DNA of 64,000 nucleotides from Kitasatospora sp. SolWspMP-SS2h (GTDB lineage Bacteria > Actinomycetota > Actinomycetes > Streptomycetales > Streptomycetaceae), in the NCBI RefSeq assembly GCF_003259315.1, contig NZ_QLLT01000005.1, forward strand, positions 186,001-250,000. The letters are read 5' to 3'. Made by a program: the position numbers and the translations under genes. Of the stretch, positions 38,758 to 46,577 are shown piece by piece. The first letter of the stretch is position 1; each line of letters starts with the position of its first letter. The notes under the pieces are model-generated. The model did not search any database and had not been told where the DNA came from. It saw nothing but the letters and a program-made list of their open reading frames with translations.

Positions 38758-39852
38758 TTACTGCAGGCCGGCCGCGGTGCAGGCGGCGGCGAAGTCGGCG
38801 GTGCAGATGTCCGCGACCTTGTACAGACCGTCGGCGATCACGGTGTCCTTGATGTTCGCCTTGGTGACGACCTTGGCGTCCAGCAGCTTGGCCGGGATGC
38901 CCTTGTCGGTGTCGCTGTCGATGGTCGAGCTGGCGACGGACTTGATGTCCTTGCCCTGGAGCAGGTCGACGGCGAGCTCGGCGGCCGAGTCGGCCAGCGG
39001 CTTGTACGCCTTGTAGATGGTGTAGGACTGGGTGCCCGCGACGATCCGCTGGATCGCGTCGAGGCCCGCGTCCTGGCCGCCGACCGGGACGTTGATGCCC
39101 TGGGACTGCAGCTGGGTGATGATCGCGGCGGCCATGCCGTCGTTGGCGGAGTAGACGGCCTGGAAGCCGTCCTTGCCGAGCTGGGTGATGGCAGCGCCGA
39201 CCTTCTGGCCCGCGACGGTGGGCTTCCACTCACCGCTCTGCTCGTAGACGACCTTCTTGACCTTGCCGTCGAGCACCTTGTGGGCGCCGGACTTGAACTT
39301 GCCGGCGTTCGGGTCGGCGTCGTCACCGTTGATCATCACGATGTTGGCGTCGGCGGCCTTGTCGCCCAGCGCGTCGACCAGGGCCTGGCCCTGGAGCTCG
39401 CCGACCTTCTCGTTGTCGAAGGAGGCGTAGGCGGAGACCGGGCCGGTGGCCAGGCGGTCGTACGCGATGACCTTGACGCCCTTGCCGGCCGCCTCGGTGA
39501 CCCACGCCTGGGTGGACTTGGCGTCGAACGCGTCCAGGATGATGACCTTGACGCCCTGGGCGATCAGGGTGTCGAACTGCTGCTTCTGCTTGGCCGCGGA
39601 GCCCTCGGCGTTGTTGTACTCGACCTTGCAGTCGGCGCAGAGTTCCTTGACCTTGGCCTCGATGAACGGCTTGTCGAAGGACTCGTACCGGGTGGAGGAC
39701 GCGTTCTCCGGGAGCAGCAGGCCGATCGACTTGTTGTTGCCCGAGGCGGCGCTGTCCTTCTTGTCGTCACCGGCCTTGCCACAGGCGGCCATGGTCAGAG
39801 CCATCGAGACAGCGACAGTGCCGACGGCGACGCGACGCATCATTGCGTTCAT
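38758..39852 (-). CDS. Sugar ABC transporter substrate-binding lipoprotein
   Basis: A 364-aa periplasmic-binding-protein-family lipoprotein. The signal peptide ends in a lipobox 'ALTMAACGKAG'. The mature part opens 'SIGLLLPENASSTRYESFDK' and carries 'YNNAEGSAAKQKQQFDTLIA' and 'AGLDAIQRIVAGTQSYTIYK', as in xylose-type (XylF) binding proteins. Two Cys pairs ('ELCADCK' and a C-terminal pair) may form disulfides. The ATG at 39852 has GGGAGG upstream. It is the first gene of the importer after its ROK regulator. Confidence 0.92.
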   Translation of the reverse strand: MNAMMRRVAVGTVAVSMALTMAACGKAGDDKKDSAASGNNKSIGLLLPENASSTRYESFDKPFIEAKVKELCADCKVEYNNAEGSAAKQKQQFDTLIAQGVKVIILDAFDAKSTQAWVTEAAGKGVKVIAYDRLATGPVSAYASFDNEKVGELQGQALVDALGDKAADANIVMINGDDADPNAGKFKSGAHKVLDGKVKKVVYEQSGEWKPTVAGQKVGAAITQLGKDGFQAVYSANDGMAAAIITQLQSQGINVPVGGQDAGLDAIQRIVAGTQSYTIYKAYKPLADSAAELAVDLLQGKDIKSVASSTIDSDTDKGIPAKLLDAKVVTKANIKDTVIADGLYKVADICTADFAAACTAAGLQ

Positions 39853-39924
39853 GGTGGGGGGAGCCTCCCTGACAGAGCCGCGAATGTTGCGGCGAGGTGG
39901 GCAGGAGTCAACCCCGTGACGAAG

Positions 39925-39939
39925 CTTATCGTCAATAAG
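39925..39939 (-). promoter_or_regulatory. Candidate operator before the sugar importer
   Basis: CTTAT-CGTCA-ATAAG: 5-bp arms in an otherwise GC-rich leader, 73 bp upstream of the binding-protein start. TTGACG on the minus strand overlaps it and could be a -35 box. It may be bound by the adjacent ROK regulator. Confidence 0.45.
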
Positions 39940-40044
39940 TAAAGCCGCAAGGCCCCGGATCCAAACCTTTTCGTTATCTTCCTGAAGGCTCACCCGATAC
40001 CGAGCGAGCCCCCGGACCCCCCTGCGGCCGACGGCCGGTCCCGG

Positions 40045-41214
40045 TCAGAGCACCCCGCTCTCGCCCATCTCGCTCATCACCAGGGCGAGCGCGCCGAGCA
40101 CCTCGGCCCGGCCGCCGAGCGTCCCCGGGACCACCGACAGCTGCCGGGCGGCACTGGGGATCGCGTACCGTGCCACCGAGTCCCGGATCGGGGAAAGCAC
40201 CAGTTCACCGGCCTCGGCGAGATCGCCGCCGAGGATCACCCGGCGCGGATTGAGCAGGTTGCACAGGGTCGCCACGCCCATCCCGATCTGCCGGCCGGCG
40301 TCGGCGATCACCCGGCGGCAGCCCAGGTCGCCCTGCTGGGCCAGCTGCACCACCTTGCCCAGGGTCAGCTCGCCGGGGTGGTTGGCGTTCAAGAGGTTGA
40401 GCAGGTAGCGGGAGCCCACGAAGGTCTCCAGGCAGCCCCGGTTGCCGCAGCGGCACACCGGCCCCGCCTCGTCCAGCGTGATGTGCCCGATCTCGCCCGC
40501 GGTGCCCCCCGGACCGCGGTAGATCTGGCTGTTGATCACCAGGCCGGAGCCCACGCCGCTGGCCACCTTGATGTACGCCAGGTCGCCCAGGCCCCGCCCG
40601 GCGCCCCACACCAGCTCGCCCAGCGCGCCCAGGTTGGCGTCGTTGTCCACGTGCACCGGCATGCCCAGGCGTCCGGACAGCTCCTGGCCCGGCATCACGC
40701 CCGTCCAGCCCGGCAGGATCGCGGTCGAGCCGAGCGCCCCGGTCTCCACGTCGATTGGGCCCGGCACGCCCAGGCCCACCCCGATCACCTTGTCCGCCGG
40801 GAAGCCGGCCTGGCTCAGCAGCCGCTCCACCATCCGCTCGGCGCGGTCGAAGCCCTGCTGCGCGGAGACGTCCACGTCCAGCGGCTCGCTCTCCTCGGCG
40901 AGCACCCGGTGCGCCAGGTTGCCGACCGCCACCCGCAGGTGGGTGTGCCCGAAGTCCACGCCCACCACGATCCCCGCGTCCCCGCTCAGCGAAACGCTGC
41001 GCGCCCGCCGCCCGCCGGAGGAGGTGTCGGCCACCACCACGGTGCCGGACTCCTTCAGCTCGCGGACGATGTTGGACACCGTCGCGGCCGACAGCCCCGT
41101 GCCCCGGGCGATCTCCGCCTGGGTCAGCGATCCGGCCATCCGCACAGCCCGCAGCACCCGTTCGAGATTGGCCCGGTGCAGCGAGGACTGCGATCCCGGT
41201 GTGTCCGTCGACAT
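40045..41214 (-). CDS. ROK-family transcriptional regulator (XylR-like)
   Basis: A 389-aa regulator. The N-terminal winged helix-turn-helix is 'GSLTQAEIARGTGLSAATVS' (near residues 28-47). The C-terminal sugar-kinase-like domain has 'GVDFGHTHLRVAVGN', 'HVDNDANLGALGE' and the zinc motif 'CRCGNRGCLETFVG'. Such proteins repress sugar-uptake genes and are released by their sugar. It stands just upstream of the xylose-type importer on the same strand, so control of that importer is likely. GGAGGG precedes the ATG. Confidence 0.93.
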   Translation of the reverse strand: MSTDTPGSQSSLHRANLERVLRAVRMAGSLTQAEIARGTGLSAATVSNIVRELKESGTVVVADTSSGGRRARSVSLSGDAGIVVGVDFGHTHLRVAVGNLAHRVLAEESEPLDVDVSAQQGFDRAERMVERLLSQAGFPADKVIGVGLGVPGPIDVETGALGSTAILPGWTGVMPGQELSGRLGMPVHVDNDANLGALGELVWGAGRGLGDLAYIKVASGVGSGLVINSQIYRGPGGTAGEIGHITLDEAGPVCRCGNRGCLETFVGSRYLLNLLNANHPGELTLGKVVQLAQQGDLGCRRVIADAGRQIGMGVATLCNLLNPRRVILGGDLAEAGELVLSPIRDSVARYAIPSAARQLSVVPGTLGGRAEVLGALALVMSEMGESGVL

Positions 41215-41250
41215 GTTCCACCCTCCAGGGCGCACTTGCTGTTCCTGAGA

Positions 41251-41273
41251 AGTTCAGCTTCAACTTCTGAACT
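41251..41273. promoter_or_regulatory. Candidate operator between ROK regulator and pepN
   Basis: AGTTCAG (41251-41257) and CTGAACT (41267-41273) form an inverted repeat in an AT-richer pocket; GAAGTT/AACTTC arms overlap it. Its place in the divergent gap suggests autoregulation of the ROK gene or control of pepN. A TATGCT (41275-41280) could be the pepN -10 box. Confidence 0.5.
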
Positions 41274-41377
41274 CTATGCTCCGGTACTGCTCGGAGGGGG
41301 AGTCAAGCACGAACACGGATCGTTACGCGCATGGGAGGATTCCCGGTAACCCGAGCCCTGACGAAGGAGTCCTGCGA

Positions 41378-43942
41378 GTGCCTGGCACCAACTTGACCCG
41401 TGAGGAGGCCCGCACCCGGGCCGCACTCCTGGCCGTGGACGCGTACGAGATCGAGCTCGACCTGAGCTCCGCGCGCGAGGGCGGCACCTTCCGGTCCACC
41501 ACCGTGGTCCGGTTCAAGGCCGCCGAACCCGGCGCCTCCACCTTCATCGACCTGGTCGCCCCCGCCGTGACGGAGATCGTCCTCAACGGCCGCGCCCTGC
41601 CGCTGGAGAGCTTCGCCGACAGCCGCATCGCGCTGCCCGGCCTGGCCGCCGAGAACGAGCTGCGGGTGGTCGCCGACTGCGCCTACACCAACACCGGTGA
41701 GGGCCTGCACCGCTTCGTCGACCCCGCCGACGGCGAGACCTACCTCTACACCCAGTTCGAGGTCCCGGACGCCCGCCGCGTCTTCGCCAGCTTCGAGCAG
41801 CCCGACCTGAAGGCCACCTTCGCCTTCACCGTCACCGCCCCGGCCGGCTGGGTCGTGGTCTCCAACTCCCCCACCCCCGAGCCCGCCGGCGACGGCGACA
41901 CCCGGGTGTGGACCTTCGAGCCCACCCCCCGGATGTCCACCTACATCACCGCGCTGATCGCCGGCCCCTACGTCGGCGTCTTCGACAGCTACGACAACGG
42001 CGCCCAGCACGTGCCGTTCGGCGTGTACTGCCGCCCGTCGCTGCGCGAGCACCTGGACGCCGACGCGATCTTCGCCGTCACCCGGCAGGGCTTCGACTAC
42101 TTCCAGGAGAAGTTCGACTTCCCCTACCCGTTCGCCAAGTACGACCAGCTGTTCGTCCCGGAGTTCAACGCCGGCGCGATGGAGAACGCGGGCGCCGTCA
42201 CCTTCCGCGACCAGTACGTCTTCCGCTCCAAGGTCACCGACGCCTCCTACGAGGCCCGCGCCGCGACCATCCTGCACGAGCTCGCCCACATGTGGTTCGG
42301 CGACCTCGTCACCATGGAGTGGTGGAACGACCTGTGGCTGAACGAGTCCTTCGCCACCTTCGCCGAGGTCGTCTGCCAGGCCGAGGCCCCCGGCTCGAAG
42401 TGGCCGCACTCCTGGACCACCTTCGCCAACCAGATGAAGACCTGGGCCTACCGGCAGGACCAACTGCCCTCCACCCACCCGATCATGGCGGAGATCAACG
42501 ACCTGGAGGACGTCCAGGTCAACTTCGACGGCATCACCTACGCCAAGGGCGCCTCGGTGCTCAAGCAGCTGGTCGCCTACGTCGGCCAGGACGCCTTCTT
42601 CCAGGGCGTGCGCGCCTACTTCAAGCGCCACGCCTGGGGCAACACCCGGCTCGCCGACCTGCTCGGCGCCCTGGAGGAGGCCAGCGGCCGCGACCTGCGG
42701 ACCTGGTCCAAGGCCTGGCTGGAAACCGCCGGCATCAATGTGCTGCGCCCCGAGCTGACCGTCGGCGCGGACGGCACCGTCGAGTCCTTCGCCGTCCTCC
42801 AGGAGGCCCCCGCCCTCCCCGCCGGCGCCCGCGGCGAGGCCGTGCTGCGCCCGCACCGGATCGCCGTCGGCCTGTACGAGCTCGCCGACGGCAAGCTGGT
42901 GCGCACCGACCGGATCGAGCTCGACGTCGACGGCGAGCGCACCGAGGTCCCGCAGCTGGCGGGCCGGGCCCGGCCCGCCGTGCTGCTGCTCAACGACGAC
43001 GACCTCTCCTACGCGAAGGTCCGGCTCGACGCCGACTCGCTGGCCGTCGTCACCGAGCACCTCGGCGACTTCGCCGACTCGCTGCCGCGCGCGCTGTGCT
43101 GGGCCTCCGCCTGGGACATGACCCGCGACGGCGAACTCGCCACCCGCGACTACCTCTCGCTGGCCCTCTCCGGCCTGCCCCGCGAGAGCGACATCGGCGT
43201 GGTGCAGTCCGTCCAGCGCCAGGTCAAGCTCGCCCTGGAGCTGTACGCCGACCCCGCCTGGCGCGAGAGCGGCCTGGAGCGCTGGGCCGCCGCCGCGGAG
43301 AGCGCCCTGCGCGCGGCCCCCGCCGGCAGCGACCACCAGCTCGCCTGGGCCCGCGCGCTGGCCGGCGCCGCCCGCACCGACGGGCAGCTGGCGCTGCTGG
43401 CCGGGCTGCTGGACGGCTCGGTCGAGATCGAGGGCCTGGCCGTCGACACCGAGCTGCGCTGGAGCCTGCTGGTGCGGCTGGTCGCCACCGGGCGCGCGGA
43501 CGAGGCGGCGATCGACGCCGAACTCGCCCGCGACAACACCTCCTCCGGGCAGGAGCACGCCGCGACCTGCCGGGCGGCCCGGCCCACCGCCGAGGCCAAG
43601 GCCGAGGCGTGGACGTCGGTGGTCGACTCCGACACCCTGACCAACTACGTCCAGGAGGCCGTCATCGCCGGCTTCCAGCAGGCCGACCAGCGCGAGCTGC
43701 TGGCCGCCTACGCCGAGAAGTACTTCGCCTCGGTCAAGCAGGTCTGGGAGACCCGCAGCCACGAGATCTCGCAGCAGATCATCGGCGGGCTCTACCCCTC
43801 CTACGCGGTCTCGCAGGCCACCCTCGACGCCACCGACGCCTGGCTCGCCGCCGCGGACCCGTCCCCGGCCCTGCGCCGCCAGGTCGTCGAGGCCCGGGCG
43901 GGCGTGGAGCGGGCGCTGAAGGCGCAGGCCGCCGACCGCTGA
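41378..43942 (+). CDS. pepN: Aminopeptidase N (M1 zinc metallopeptidase)
   Basis: A cytoplasmic zinc aminopeptidase of 854 aa. The substrate-binding motif 'GAMENAG' lies near residue 266 and the zinc site 'HELAHMWFGD' starts at His300, with the third ligand Glu in 'WLNESFATFAE' 19 residues after His304. The C-terminal ERAP1-like helical domain fills the second half. No signal peptide is seen. The GTG at 41378 is preceded by AAGGAG at good spacing. The stop codon lies in a run of CCGCTGA repeats. Confidence 0.97.
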   Translation: MPGTNLTREEARTRAALLAVDAYEIELDLSSAREGGTFRSTTVVRFKAAEPGASTFIDLVAPAVTEIVLNGRALPLESFADSRIALPGLAAENELRVVADCAYTNTGEGLHRFVDPADGETYLYTQFEVPDARRVFASFEQPDLKATFAFTVTAPAGWVVVSNSPTPEPAGDGDTRVWTFEPTPRMSTYITALIAGPYVGVFDSYDNGAQHVPFGVYCRPSLREHLDADAIFAVTRQGFDYFQEKFDFPYPFAKYDQLFVPEFNAGAMENAGAVTFRDQYVFRSKVTDASYEARAATILHELAHMWFGDLVTMEWWNDLWLNESFATFAEVVCQAEAPGSKWPHSWTTFANQMKTWAYRQDQLPSTHPIMAEINDLEDVQVNFDGITYAKGASVLKQLVAYVGQDAFFQGVRAYFKRHAWGNTRLADLLGALEEASGRDLRTWSKAWLETAGINVLRPELTVGADGTVESFAVLQEAPALPAGARGEAVLRPHRIAVGLYELADGKLVRTDRIELDVDGERTEVPQLAGRARPAVLLLNDDDLSYAKVRLDADSLAVVTEHLGDFADSLPRALCWASAWDMTRDGELATRDYLSLALSGLPRESDIGVVQSVQRQVKLALELYADPAWRESGLERWAAAAESALRAAPAGSDHQLAWARALAGAARTDGQLALLAGLLDGSVEIEGLAVDTELRWSLLVRLVATGRADEAAIDAELARDNTSSGQEHAATCRAARPTAEAKAEAWTSVVDSDTLTNYVQEAVIAGFQQADQRELLAAYAEKYFASVKQVWETRSHEISQQIIGGLYPSYAVSQATLDATDAWLAAADPSPALRRQVVEARAGVERALKAQAADR

Positions 43943-43958
43943 CCGCTGACCGCTGACC
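43935..43958 (+). repeat. Short CCGCTGA tandem repeat at the pepN stop
   Basis: A 7-bp unit repeats about three times across the stop codon. In-frame TGA triplets make termination insensitive to small slippage. Confidence 0.7.
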
Positions 43959-43984
43959 GCCGACGCGGGGTCCGCACGGACGGG

Positions 43985-44029
43985 ACGGCCGGGGGCCGGG
44001 GGCGTTCAGTGCTCCCGGCCCCCGGCCGT
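43985..44029. terminator. 16-bp hairpin between converging pepN and histidine-kinase genes
   Basis: Arms 43985-44000 and 44014-44029 pair perfectly. The 14-bp sequence CGTTCAGTGCTCCC occurs at 44003-44016 and again at 44027-44040, where it forms the 3' end of the kinase gene, suggesting a local duplication. Confidence 0.8.
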
Positions 44030-45475
44030 TCAGTGCTCCCCGAGCGTCACGGTGACGGTGGTCCGGCCCGGGGTGCTGGCTAGGGTGACGGTGCCGTGGT
44101 GGGCCTGGACGACGGCCCGGACGATGGCGAGCCCGAGGCCGGTGGAGCCGGTGCGGCGGGAGCGGGCGCGGTCGCCGCGGGTGAAGCGGTCGAAGACGTG
44201 CGGGGCGAGGTCGGCGGGGATGCCGGGGCCGTCGTCGGTGACGGTGAGGCGGCCGGCCGGGTCGAGGCGCAGGGTGACGGTGGTGCCGTCGGGGGTGTGG
44301 GTGCGGGCGTTGGCCAGCAGGTTGGTGACGACCTGGGCGAGGCGGTGCGGGTCGCCGGGGACGGTGACGGGTTCGGCGGGGAGTTCGAGCAGCCAGCGGT
44401 GGCCGGGGGCGGCGGCCCGGGCGTCGGCGGTGCAGTCGAGGGCGATCCGGGTGAGGTCGGTGTCCCGGACGGCCAGTGGGCGGCCGGCGTCCAGGCGGGC
44501 GAGCAGCAGGAGGTCCTCGACGATGGTGCCCATCCGGCGGGATTCGGCGCTGATCCGCTCCAGGGAGTGCCGGACGGGTTCGGGGACGGGGCCGGGGTGC
44601 CGGAGGGCGAGTTCGGCGTGGCCGCGGACGGTGGCGACGGGGTTGCGCAGCTCGTGGCTGGCGTCGGCGGCGAAGGCGCGCAGGCGCTCCTCGACGTTCT
44701 GGCGGCGGGTCAGCGCGTCGGCGACGTGGCCGAGCATCCGGTTGAGCGCGGTGCCGACCCGGCCGACCTCGGTGCGGGGGTCGTCGTCGGGGACGCGTTC
44801 GCCGAGGTCGACGGCGCCGTTGGCGAGCGGGAGGGCGGAGACCCGTTCGGCGGTGGCGACGACCCGGTCGAGGGGGCGCAGGGCGAGCCGGACGGCGAGG
44901 GTGCCGCCGGTGGCGGCGGCGGTCAGCGCGGCGGTGAAGACGACCAGTTCGATCAGCAGCAGGCGCTGCACCGTCTCGTCGACGGGGTGCAGCGGCAGGC
45001 CGGTGACCAGGGTGTCGCGGTCGTCGCCGGGGACGGCCGCCACCCGGTAGCGGCCGAGCGCGGAGAGGGTGAGGTCGCGGGGGCGGCCGTCGGCGGGCAG
45101 GTCGCGCAGGTCGGCCAGGTCGGCGGCGTCGAGCGGGACGGCGGCGTCGGCGCGGTCCGCGGCGAACGGGACGGGGTCGTCGCCGCCGGGCGGGACGCCG
45201 CCGACCACCGCGGCGCGGGTGACGCCGCCGTCGACCAGCCGGGCGCCGAAGGTGCCGGGCGACTGGGCGCAGATGTCGTGGCCGGGGTCGTCGAGGCTGG
45301 CGGCGTACCGGCCGCCGGCCGCGGAGAGCTGCCGGTCGAGGCGGTCGACCAGGAAGTGCCGGATCGCCTCGCAGGTGACGACGCCGATGCCCGCGCAGAT
45401 CAGGGCGAGCAGCGCGATCAGGGCGGCCACCAGGCGGGCCCGCAGGGTGCGCGGGCGCGGGGCGGGGCGCCTCAT
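44030..45475 (-). CDS. Sensor histidine kinase
   Basis: A 481-aa membrane sensor kinase. One hydrophobic segment is at residues 14-34, then an extracytoplasmic domain of about 135 residues, then a second at about 171-196. A HAMP-like linker follows. The phosphoacceptor is His274 in 'AADASHELRNPVATV'. The ATPase domain has 'LAQVVTNLLANARTH' (N box), 'VTDDGPGIP' (G1) and 'TGLGLAIVRAVV' (G2). Its ATG overlaps the response-regulator stop as ATGA. The signal is unknown. Confidence 0.94.
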   Translation of the reverse strand: MRRPAPRPRTLRARLVAALIALLALICAGIGVVTCEAIRHFLVDRLDRQLSAAGGRYAASLDDPGHDICAQSPGTFGARLVDGGVTRAAVVGGVPPGGDDPVPFAADRADAAVPLDAADLADLRDLPADGRPRDLTLSALGRYRVAAVPGDDRDTLVTGLPLHPVDETVQRLLLIELVVFTAALTAAATGGTLAVRLALRPLDRVVATAERVSALPLANGAVDLGERVPDDDPRTEVGRVGTALNRMLGHVADALTRRQNVEERLRAFAADASHELRNPVATVRGHAELALRHPGPVPEPVRHSLERISAESRRMGTIVEDLLLLARLDAGRPLAVRDTDLTRIALDCTADARAAAPGHRWLLELPAEPVTVPGDPHRLAQVVTNLLANARTHTPDGTTVTLRLDPAGRLTVTDDGPGIPADLAPHVFDRFTRGDRARSRRTGSTGLGLAIVRAVVQAHHGTVTLASTPGRTTVTVTLGEH

Positions 45476-46176
45476 CCGGTGGCCGCGCGCAGCACGTACC
45501 CGGCACCGCGGACGGTGTGGATCATCGGCGGGCGGCCGGCGTCGATCTTGCGGCGCAGGTAGCTGATGTACAGCTCGACCACGTGGGCCTGGCCGCCGAA
45601 GTCGTAGGCCCAGACGGCGTCCAGGAGGCGGGCCTTGCTGAGCACCTGGCGGGGGTGCTCCATCAGGTGGCGCAGCAGGGCGAACTCGGTGGGGCTGAGG
45701 TCGACGGGTTCGCCGCCGCGGCTGACCTCCCGGGTGGCGGGGTCGAGCCGCAGGTCGCCGACGGCGAGGGTGCCGGGGGCGGCCGGGCCCGGGGGCGCGG
45801 TGCGGCGGAGCAGGCCGCGCAGGCGGACCACGACCTCCTCCAGGCTGAACGGTTTGGTGACGTAGTCGTCGCCGCCCGCGCTGATCCCGGCGATCCGGTC
45901 CTCGACGGCGTCGCGGGCGGTGAGGAACAGGACGCGCACCTCGGGGTCGGCGGTGTGGACCCGGCGCAGCACTTCGAGCCCGTCGAAGTCGGGGAGCGTC
46001 ACGTCGAGCACGATGGCGTGCGGGTGCCAGTCGTGGGCGGCGGCGACGGCGTCCAGGCCGCCGGTGACGCCGCGGGCCTGCCAGCCCTCGTAGCGCAGGG
46101 CGCCGCAGAGGACCTCGACCAGGTCGGGCTCGTCGTCGACCACCAGGACCCGCCAGGGGGTGTCCGCGTACTGCAT
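45472..46176 (-). CDS. OmpR/PhoB-type response regulator
   Basis: A 234-aa two-component regulator paired with the downstream kinase. In the receiver domain Asp14-Asp15 form the acidic pocket, Asp58 ('VLDVTLPDFDG') is the phosphoacceptor, and 'FLTARD' and 'VTKPFSLEE' hold the conserved Thr and Lys. The C-terminal winged helix includes 'DLSPTEFALLRHLMEHPRQV' and ends 'IHTVRGAGYVLRA'. The gene overlaps the kinase gene by 4 bp. A longer ORF reading through malQ is rejected. Confidence 0.95.
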   Translation of the reverse strand: MQYADTPWRVLVVDDEPDLVEVLCGALRYEGWQARGVTGGLDAVAAAHDWHPHAIVLDVTLPDFDGLEVLRRVHTADPEVRVLFLTARDAVEDRIAGISAGGDDYVTKPFSLEEVVVRLRGLLRRTAPPGPAAPGTLAVGDLRLDPATREVSRGGEPVDLSPTEFALLRHLMEHPRQVLSKARLLDAVWAYDFGGQAHVVELYISYLRRKIDAGRPPMIHTVRGAGYVLRAATG

Positions 46177-46265
46177 GCGGTCATTCTGCCGTCCGGGGCC
46201 GCCTGCGGTGGGATGGATCCGACCACGTACCGGCCCGCTGCCGCCGCCCCCGCGCGGACGTGCGA

Positions 46266-46313
46266 CGGCGACCGCCGGATCGCCGAGGCTGGTCGGGGAT
46301 CCGGCGGTCGCCG
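46266..46313 (-). terminator. 15-bp hairpin after the small membrane protein gene
   Basis: Arms 46266-46280 and 46299-46313 pair perfectly with an 18-nt loop, 21 bp past the stop codon and upstream of the response regulator. Confidence 0.7.
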
Positions 46314-46334
46314 CCGTCCGGGTGCGGGCCCGGG

Positions 46335-46538
46335 TTACTTCCGCTTGCTGCCCGGGATCAGGCAGAGGCCCGCGATCACCGCGAAGGCGACGATCGGGAG
46401 GGCGACGAACAGGCCCAGGGTCTGACCCACGCTCAGGCCGCCGCCCGGGTTGTCGCCGTCGTCCCGCACGTAGGCCATGGCGGGCGACGACATCAGCATC
46501 ATCAGCGTGGCCGCCGCGGTGACCGCACCGGCGCGCAT
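46335..46538 (-). CDS. Small membrane protein (67 aa)
   Basis: An unrecognised small protein. The N-terminus looks like a signal peptide ('AATLMMLMSSPAMAYVR'), followed by an Asp/Gly linker ('DDGDNPGGG') and a hydrophobic helix ('TLGLFVALPIVAFAVIAG') ending in basic residues ('PGSKRK'). The mature form would have a short outer segment and one membrane helix. The ATG at 46538 has AGAGGAA upstream; a GTG at 46556 would add six residues. It lies between malQ and the two-component system on the same strand. Confidence 0.6.
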   Translation of the reverse strand: MRAGAVTAAATLMMLMSSPAMAYVRDDGDNPGGGLSVGQTLGLFVALPIVAFAVIAGLCLIPGSKRK

Positions 46539-46577
46539 TGCGTTCCTCTTGTCCACGTTTCCCAAGGTACCGGCCTC

